Shown here: positions 14,255-18,868 of the stretch, piece after piece
Layout: every line of letters starts with the position of its first letter
Numbering within the stretch: the first letter of the stretch is position 1
From: an uncultured Collinsella sp.
Lineage (GTDB): Bacteria; Actinomycetota; Coriobacteriia; Coriobacteriales; Coriobacteriaceae
Assembly: GCA_902489965.1 (NCBI GenBank)
Contig: CABUCA010000042.1
Coordinates: forward strand, 1 to 18,868
Length of the DNA stretch: 18,868 nucleotides
Reading direction: 5' to 3'
Program-made: the position numbers and the translations under genes
The notes under the pieces: generated by a model
The model's database searches: none
Seen by the model: only the letters and a program-made list of their open reading frames with translations
What the model was told of the DNA's origin: nothing

Positions 14255-15172
14255 ATGTCCAACCATCAGCACACGCTTATCATCGACGGCACCTCGGGCA
14301 TCAGCGGCGACATGACCGTCGCGGCTCTACTCGATCTGGGCGCCAGTGAGGAGCATCTGCGCGAGCAGCTCGCCACGCTACCAGTCGACGGCTTTGAGAT
14401 TACCGTTACACGCGTAAACAAGCATGGCATCGACGCCTGCGACTTTGACGTTCAGCTGGCAGAGGAGCTCGAGAACCACGACCACGACATGGCCTGGCTC
14501 TACGGCAACGAAGCAGCTGCCGAGCACATGCACGAGCATGAGCACCACCATCATGATCATGGCGAGCACGAACACGAGCACTGCCACGAGCATGACCATG
14601 AGGGCCACGCCCATGAGCACGAGGATCATCACCACACCCACCACCATCATCACCGCTCGCTAGCCGACGTCACCGCCATCATCGATGGCTCGCAGCTAAG
14701 CGATGGCGCCAAGCGTCGCGCGCTCGCCATCTTTACCGCGCTCGCCGCCGCCGAGGCCAAGGCCCACGGCAAAACGCTCGAGACCGTCATGTTCCACGAA
14801 GTAGGCGCCATCGATTCCATCGTTGACATCTGCTCTGTCGCCATCTGCCTCGATGACCTGGGCATCGAGGATATTGTCGTCGAGTCGCTCTCCGAGGGTC
14901 ACGGCACCATCCACTGTGCCCACGGCCTTATGCCCATCCCGGTGCCCGCCGTCGTCAACCTATGCCAAGCAGGCAATATCGCCCTCACGCCCGCACCGGT
15001 CGCCGGCGAGCTCGTGACGCCCACGGGCGCCGCCATCGTCGCCGCACTGCGCACGTCCGAGCACCTGCCGGCCCGCTACCGCATCGAAGCCGTCGGCTAC
15101 GGCGCCGGTAAGCGCCCCTACGAGGGCTGCTCCGGCACGCTCCGTTGCCTGCTTGTTCACGTGGATGCATAG
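14255..15172 (+). CDS. larC: LarC N-terminal part (LarC1 only) of nickel insertase
   Basis: Full LarC inserts nickel into the pincer cofactor in a CTP-dependent reaction and is about 400 residues long (LarC1 plus LarC2). This protein has 305 residues. It starts with DGTSGISGDMTVAALLDLG and contains a very His-rich metal-binding loop (about 75-133). It goes on through FHEVGAIDSIVDI and HGLMPIPVPAV, and ends right after VGYGAGKRPYEGCSGTLRCLLV, where LarC1 ends. The LarC2 domain is missing: the TAG at 15170 is followed 2 nt later by the tetR ATG, and no frame in 15172-15714 resembles LarC2. In Lactobacillus plantarum LarC1 and LarC2 are joined by a frameshift. Here LarC2 is either a separate gene elsewhere or absent. 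AGGAG at 14244-14248 is its ribosome site. Confidence 0.9.
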   Translation: MSNHQHTLIIDGTSGISGDMTVAALLDLGASEEHLREQLATLPVDGFEITVTRVNKHGIDACDFDVQLAEELENHDHDMAWLYGNEAAAEHMHEHEHHHHDHGEHEHEHCHEHDHEGHAHEHEDHHHTHHHHHRSLADVTAIIDGSQLSDGAKRRALAIFTALAAAEAKAHGKTLETVMFHEVGAIDSIVDICSVAICLDDLGIEDIVVESLSEGHGTIHCAHGLMPIPVPAVVNLCQAGNIALTPAPVAGELVTPTGAAIVAALRTSEHLPARYRIEAVGYGAGKRPYEGCSGTLRCLLVHVDA

Positions 15173-15174
15173 CC

Positions 15175-15714
15175 ATGGATGCCCGCAAAACCAAAAGCCG
15201 CGCCGCCATCGTCGCAGCATTTTCCGAGCTCCTTCGCGAGGAGGACTACGGCAAGATCACCGTCGGCGACATCATCGCTCGCGCCCATGTGGGTCGGGCC
15301 ACGTTCTACGGCCTCTTCAAGAGCAAAGACTACCTACTGTCCGAGCTCGTGAGCGACATCTGTACCCACGCCCTCGACGACGATGGCACACCGCTCGATG
15401 ATCCGCTCGTACAAGTCGAGCATATCCTCAACAACCTCTGGGAACGCCGTCAAGGCGTACGAGCCCTCGTAGCCGGCGCCGGCTCACGCGTCTTCGCCGA
15501 CTGCCTACGCAAGACCATCATGTCACGAGCAGCCGAAACCGTCCCTACCGACCCAAACGGTCCCGCCGCCACCATGGACCGAAGCTTCCTACTACACCAC
15601 ATAGCCTCAAGCTTCGTAGGAATGGTCCAATGGTGGGCCTGGCACAACTTCCAAGCAGCCAAAGCCGACGTAGCCAAAGACTACCTATCAGCCATTAAGC
15701 CTCTCTTCAACTGA
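15175..15714 (+). CDS. TetR-family regulator
   Basis: This 179-residue protein has an N-terminal TetR helix-turn-helix (about residues 8-55, from AAIVAAFSELLREEDYGKITVGDII to HVGRATFYGLFKSKDYLL) and a helical C-terminal effector/dimer domain of unknown ligand. Its ATG lies 2 nt after the larC stop codon, so it is almost surely translated with larB and larC. It has no strong ribosome site of its own. The position makes it the likely local regulator of the lar genes, in place of the Crp/Fnr-type LarR of Lactobacillus. The inverted repeat upstream of larB is a candidate target. An upstream extension to ATG 15145 overlaps larC and is not needed. The last third uses many CTA, CGA and GTA codons, unlike its first part. 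Confidence 0.9.
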   Translation: MDARKTKSRAAIVAAFSELLREEDYGKITVGDIIARAHVGRATFYGLFKSKDYLLSELVSDICTHALDDDGTPLDDPLVQVEHILNNLWERRQGVRALVAGAGSRVFADCLRKTIMSRAAETVPTDPNGPAATMDRSFLLHHIASSFVGMVQWWAWHNFQAAKADVAKDYLSAIKPLFN

Positions 15715-15723
15715 GTAAACCCC

Positions 15724-15788
15724 TCATCCCAAAGTTCCGACCTCATCTCAAAGCGCCGCCCCAACCCAAAGCACAATCCATCCCAAAG
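15724..15788. repeat. Four degenerate copies of CATCCCAAAG
   Basis: TCATCCCAAAG (15724-15734), TCATCTCAAAG (15743-15753), CAACCCAAAG (15762-15771) and CATCCCAAAG (15779-15788) follow one another at 19, 18 and 17 bp. They lie directly after the tetR stop codon in a C- and A-rich, G-poor stretch. No function is apparent. Confidence 0.5.
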
Positions 15789-15887
15789 TGTCGACAGAAG
15801 CCCAACGCCCCTACCAGCAACAAGCCCCTCCCATCCAAATTCAGATATATATTGGGTTGCTTGTACGAACGCAACAAAGACCCCGCA

Positions 15888-16012
15888 GCCGTCCGCATGG
15901 GGTAACTTCCCAGCGCACTCCGCAGGACGCAAAAAGGCTCGCCGCACAAAGTGCGCAGCGAGCCTTTTTGCATGTCCGAGGACGCGCTGGGAAGTTACCC
16001 CATGCGGACGGC
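15888..16012. repeat. 125-bp palindromic element between tetR and larD
   Basis: A 29-bp perfect inverted repeat (15888-15916 and 15984-16012, GCCGTCCGCATGG...CCATGCGGACGGC) encloses a second 14-bp inverted repeat with A and T runs (15929-15942 and 15958-15971). The CGCACTCCGCAGGACGC portion (from 15915) recurs at the right end of the window. This element is larger than a plain terminator needs to be, and looks like a dispersed palindromic repeat that supplies the terminator for two convergent genes. Confidence 0.85.
15929..15971. terminator. Bidirectional terminator of tetR (plus) and larD (minus)
   Basis: GCAAAAAGGCTCGC (15929-15942) pairs perfectly with GCGAGCCTTTTTGC (15958-15971), and a CGCAC/GTGCG stem extends into the loop. 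A TTTTT run follows the stem on each strand, so it can stop transcription from both sides. Confidence 0.9.
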
Positions 16013-16033
16013 GGACAACTATGTAGCCTCAGA

Positions 16034-16765
16034 CTAGAACATGCCCAAGAAACCATGCACAAACAGCGCGGCCAGAGCAGCACCGATAAACGGAGCGATG
16101 CCAGGAACGAGCAGGCCGTACTTCCAGTTGTTGTCAGCCTTGTTCTTGATCGGCAGCACCTGATAGGCCATGCGAGGACCAAGGTCACGAGCCTGGTTCA
16201 TGGCGAAGCCGGTGATACCGCCCATGCCCATGCCAACAGCCCAAACAATCAGACCGACGCAGATAGCGAGCATCAAAACGTTCTCGCCGGCGCGGCTAGC
16301 AGCAGCAAGGATGGCGCTGATGAACACGAAGGTGCAGATAGCCTCGCAGAAGAAGTTGCGGGCATAGTTCGTGCCCTCGGTGGTAGGGTTGGTCGAGAAG
16401 ATGTTGCGCTGGGCAATGGGGTCGACGACGCCCTCGGAAGCCTTGAACTCATCGGCATACATAAGCCAAGCGATTACGGCGCCCACAAAGCCGCCGAGCA
16501 TATCGGCAATCATGAAGGGGATGCAGCTGCTCCACGGCACCAGGCCTACGATGCACTGGGCAAGCACCATAGCCGGGTTCATGCACACGGCGCCGCCAAA
16601 GACAAACAGGCAGACCGAGATGCCAAAAGACCAAGTGGTGATGGCAAACATGTGGCCGGAGCCCTGATACTTGGTGCCCTTAAGCACGGTATCGCAGTGC
16701 ACGCCCACGCCAAAGATGATCATGAGGGCCGTTGCGCCGAATTCGCAGAGGAGTTTGGTAAGCAT
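16034..16765 (-). CDS. larD: Aquaglyceroporin-family lactic acid channel LarD
   Basis: This 243-residue membrane protein belongs to the MIP (aquaporin/glycerol facilitator) family, with about six helices. The first pore motif is NPA (residues 63-65, CMNPAMVLAQ); the second is NQA (190-192, FAMNQARDLGPRM) instead of NPA. The Lactobacillus plantarum LarD lactic acid channel, as I recall its sequence, also departs from NPA there. The N-terminus (AEF/CEFGATALMIIFGVGVHC) and C-terminus (IKNKAD...YGLLVPGIAPFIGAA) look the same as well. It lies 49 bp downstream of larA on the same strand. It should let lactic acid cross the membrane so that LarA can reach external lactate. Glycerol transport is the alternative. 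ATG 16765 has a weak TAAGG site. Confidence 0.88.
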   Translation of the reverse strand: MLTKLLCEFGATALMIIFGVGVHCDTVLKGTKYQGSGHMFAITTWSFGISVCLFVFGGAVCMNPAMVLAQCIVGLVPWSSCIPFMIADMLGGFVGAVIAWLMYADEFKASEGVVDPIAQRNIFSTNPTTEGTNYARNFFCEAICTFVFISAILAAASRAGENVLMLAICVGLIVWAVGMGMGGITGFAMNQARDLGPRMAYQVLPIKNKADNNWKYGLLVPGIAPFIGAALAALFVHGFLGMF

Positions 16766-16814
16766 AAAACCTTATCTTTCTTGTCGGTTATAAACGATTC
16801 GTTTAGGCCGCGCG

Positions 16815-18092
16815 CTAGTGCTGAGCGACAACAACGCCCAGGCCATCGGGAATGACGGCCACCTTGGCATCGGCACCCTTCATCTCAAAGGCGAGCTTGA
16901 GCGCCTCCTCGAGGGTGTTGACCGGCGTCATGTGCATATCCTTAATCATCTGGTGATCGCACAGGTCGGTGACCATGATCACGGGGTGATGCGCCAGGAT
17001 GCGGGCAAAGATCTGGCTCGTCCACTGGTCGGGCAGGGTCTCGTCCTTAGGACGGTCGATGCAGGCGCGCTCAAACTCTGCCGGATCGTTGTCGGCGATG
17101 TTGTGATAGAAGCCCTCGCCGCCGTGACCGTCGGCACAACCGGCGACGTCGATGATCACACCGCCCTCGGGAAGCGTGGCCTCGGCAGAGCACATGCCCT
17201 TCACGGCCTGGTAGATGTTCTGGTCGAGCGGGTAGCCGCCGTTGGTGGTGATGGCAATCTCGCACTCGACGGGCTCAACGCCGGCAAGGCTCTTTACGAA
17301 CTCGCAGCCAGCCTCGTGTGCCTTGTGGATGTCGCCGGCGAAGGAGCCAATGACCTCGTGCTTGCCGTTGAGCACCACGTTGAGCACAAAGGCAAGGTGA
17401 GCCATCTCGGCGGCGGCGAACATATCCTCACTCACGTGGTTGTGGCACAGGTTGCCGGCACGCGAGTGGGAATCGTTCACAAACTGGCCGTTGTGGTTGT
17501 ACATGATGGTCTTGTAGCTGGCGATGCCAGGCAGGACGGACTTGCGGCTGCCGGAGAAACCAGCAAAGAAGTGCGGCTCAATAAAGCCCTCGGCAAGCAG
17601 CAGATCGCAATCGACGGCAATCTTATTGATGATGCACTCGCCACCAGAAGGCAGGGTGCCGATCTTTTTCATCATGCTGTCGTCAGTCGCGACGTGCATA
17701 ACGATTTCCTCGTTGGCAACGATCTCCTCGCCGTACTTGTTGACGAGCTCCTCGTGCGTCGACGAACGATGCATACCCGTAGCAACCAGAATGCGAACGC
17801 GCGCTTCAGGCGCAGCAGAATGGATGTGATGCAGCAGAATGGGCATCGTCACACGCGAAGGAACGGGACGCGTATGGTCGGAGCTAATGATGACGATATC
17901 CTTCTTGCCAGCACAGAGCTCCTCGAGCGAAGGCGAGCCGTAAGGGTTGGCAAGTGACTCCTCCACCAGCTCTTCCTGCGATTTCGTGGTCTTAAACTCG
18001 TTTTGATGACCTTCCATCACACCTGCAAAGTTCTTATCCTCGAGCTCCAGATGCAACGTCTTGTGGTCAAACGGCAGTTCACATTCAAACAA
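16815..18092 (-). CDS. larA: Nickel-dependent lactate racemase LarA
   Basis: LarA interconverts L- and D-lactate by hydride transfer to a nickel pincer nucleotide bound to a lysine. The family signature SDHTRPVP, the His of VATGMHRSS, and EGFIEPHFFAGFSGSRKSVLPG are present, with the cofactor Lys near residue 183 in the last. A His in YNHNG (near 199, nickel ligand) and GGYPLDQNIYQAVKG also fit. Together they match the experimentally studied Lactobacillus enzyme closely along the whole length. Homology begins at LFECELPFDHKT, so I choose the TTG start at 18092 (425 residues, as in Lactobacillus) behind GAGGG. The longer open frame to 18329 adds unrelated residues. It is followed by larD in the same operon and needs LarB/LarC/LarE products. 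Confidence 0.93.
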   Translation of the reverse strand: MFECELPFDHKTLHLELEDKNFAGVMEGHQNEFKTTKSQEELVEESLANPYGSPSLEELCAGKKDIVIISSDHTRPVPSRVTMPILLHHIHSAAPEARVRILVATGMHRSSTHEELVNKYGEEIVANEEIVMHVATDDSMMKKIGTLPSGGECIINKIAVDCDLLLAEGFIEPHFFAGFSGSRKSVLPGIASYKTIMYNHNGQFVNDSHSRAGNLCHNHVSEDMFAAAEMAHLAFVLNVVLNGKHEVIGSFAGDIHKAHEAGCEFVKSLAGVEPVECEIAITTNGGYPLDQNIYQAVKGMCSAEATLPEGGVIIDVAGCADGHGGEGFYHNIADNDPAEFERACIDRPKDETLPDQWTSQIFARILAHHPVIMVTDLCDHQMIKDMHMTPVNTLEEALKLAFEMKGADAKVAVIPDGLGVVVAQH

Positions 18093-18210
18093 TGACGAGC
18101 GCCCTCTTCCTTTCAACTGACACACTAGATAAACCGTTGGAAGGATACGCCGCTCACCGAAAAACGCCACCGTCCACCGACTCATTAACACAACGTTCAT
18201 ATTTGACCCA

Positions 18211-18248
18211 CAACAAAACGGCCGCGATCCCAAAGGGAACCGCGGCCG
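18211..18248 (-). terminator. Terminator-like hairpin ahead of larA (possible attenuator)
   Basis: CGGCCGCG (18219-18226) pairs with CGCGGCCG (18241-18248), with a further TCCC/GGGA pair inside. On the minus strand it is followed by TTTTGTTG. It lies about 120 nt upstream of larA, with no convincing gene behind it on that strand. It is either the terminator of a lost gene or an attenuator in a long larA leader. Confidence 0.55.
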
Positions 18249-18324
18249 CCTGTCAAAGACACTATAGACAGGATGATTTACGCAGCGCCGAGGCAAACAT
18301 TTACCCCGAGACGTTCGCACGTAA

Positions 18325-18365
18325 GCCATTTTGCATAAATGCGTTAATTAATTGCATAAAATGGC
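18325..18365. promoter_or_regulatory. Paired repeat GCATAAATG/GCATAAAATG within GCCATTTT...AAAATGGC
   Basis: GCCATTTT (18325-18332) and AAAATGGC (18358-18365) are inverted arms; GCATAAATG (18333-18341) and GCATAAAATG (18354-18363) are direct repeats; TTAATTAA (18344-18351) sits in the centre. The AT-rich, GCAT-containing boxes resemble tandem operator half-sites, for example ArgR-type boxes, but no arginine gene is in view. It may control a divergent promoter. Confidence 0.35.
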
Positions 18366-18832
18366 GAATGGATTTCTAGCCGTAACAGGGTGGTACCCTC
18401 CGGAGCGTGCATTTTTGCGAGTATTCAGCATCACGAGATAAGATTTTGGTGTCAAAAGTCTTTCAAAAAGTAGATAGTCCTCATGACTCGACCCATCTGG
18501 ATAGCATGCGGCGAGAAACCAGCCATATATGATCGTCGCCAAAGCCCAATCGTCGTGCAAAAGCATCAACAAGGGCCGCGAACGTCACCCACAGCCTTAT
18601 GCATCAATCTTTAGCTGCTGAAAACTCCGTTTTTTGCACGTCGCCCCAAGCACCACCCTCACCCAGCGGCTGATCCGCCGTAAACCGAGGACGAAGGGAC
18701 CCGATGGGTTTCCCTCTGAATGCATTCCGCAGCACGAAGCCTTTTCCAAACGCGCGAAGCGCGCCATTATTCCCCCAGCAGTAATCCACTGAAGACCGGA
18801 CATCGCAGGGCCCGCCATTAGTCTACTTTTAG

Positions 18833-18868
18833 GCACACTCCGCAGGACGCAAGAAGCCCTCGCCGCAC
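18833..18868 (+). repeat. Partial second copy of the terminator-associated repeat
   Basis: GCACACTCCGCAGGACGCAA followed by GAAGCCCTCGCCGCAC matches 15913-15947 (GCGCACTCCGCAGGACGCAA...CTCGCCGCAC) at nearly every position, with a small length change. It is cut by the right edge, so the matching arm is not visible. It probably starts another terminator-bearing repeat. Confidence 0.7.

Larger units (their letters stand above)
18093..18868. other. Non-coding region upstream of larA to the window end
   Basis: I see no gene that can be supported in these 776 bases. Short open frames exist on both strands but lack ribosome sites or recognisable domains. The part nearest larA should hold its promoter and leader, including a GC-rich hairpin (18219-18248). 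An inverted/direct repeat pair lies at 18325-18365 and a small hairpin AGGGT-GGT-ACCCT at 18387-18399. The right end carries a partial repeat shared with the palindromic terminator. The middle (18400-18830) looks like decayed or spacer sequence. Confidence 0.5.

Noticed and set aside
14378..14653. Met/Val-rich hydrophobic open frame antisense to the larC His-rich loop
   Set aside because: It is only the complement of the CAC/CAT-rich His codons and lacks start signals.
18093..18329. N-terminal extension of LarA to position 18329
   Set aside because: The extra residues do not resemble LarA, cross the terminator-like hairpin and exceed the normal length; the TTG at 18092 gives the family length.
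18380..18410. T-box-like GGGTGGTACC motif
   Set aside because: The matching T-box stem I, specifier loop and downstream synthetase or amino-acid gene are absent. The bases form a simple AGGGT-GGT-ACCCT hairpin.
18348..18572. 74-codon minus-strand open frame
   Set aside because: No ribosome site, no recognisable domain, and it runs through repeat-like DNA.
18597..18836. 79-codon minus-strand open frame
   Set aside because: The composition looks like non-coding sequence; no domain or start signal supports it.

Overview
The window looks like chromosome of a high-GC gut Actinobacterium of the Coriobacteriia, most likely Collinsella. That is an inference from gene content, the GC-rich codon use and the style of the intergenic repeats; no rRNA marker is present. 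Eighteen protein features are supported, one cut by the left edge and one a decayed remnant, together with regulatory repeats, seven terminator-like hairpins and several repeat elements. No rRNA, tRNA or CRISPR array was seen.

Layout. 1-2271 (minus strand): the start of a type I glutamine synthetase, a LacI-family regulator and a GntR/FCD regulator. 2272-4417: an accessory-looking patch with a long imperfect inverted repeat, a 10-bp tandem repeat directly in front of an AAA+ ATPase, degenerate inverted repeats behind it, and the C-terminal remnant of a GntR/FCD regulator. 4444-6393 (minus): a BaiH/FadH-like flavin/iron-sulfur oxidoreductase. 6496-9827 (minus): a ferrous-iron uptake locus, feoA-feoA-feoB plus a FeoB-associated Cys-rich peptide, with recurring AAGTTAG half-sites in its control regions. 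10063-10311 (minus): an HPr-like phosphocarrier with Asp at the usual Ser-46 position. 10391-10590: a 62-bp-period array of hairpin repeats. 10668-12455 (minus): aspS, divergent from serB (12712-13347, plus).

13384-18092 is a lactate-racemization (lar) locus. On the plus strand are larB, a larC lacking its C-terminal LarC2 domain, and a TetR regulator 2 nt behind larC. Converging on the minus strand are larA (nickel-pincer lactate racemase) and larD (aquaglyceroporin-type lactic acid channel). The two convoys meet at a 125-bp palindromic element that carries a bidirectional terminator. LarB and LarC build the nickel pincer cofactor, LarA uses it to interconvert L- and D-lactate, and LarD would pass lactic acid across the membrane. 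LarE and LarC2 are not in the window, and a TetR protein sits where Lactobacillus uses the Crp/Fnr-type LarR.

The last 776 bases (18093-18868) hold no gene that I can support. They contain a terminator-like hairpin ahead of larA, a paired inverted/direct repeat, and a partial second copy of the sequence found in the palindromic terminator.
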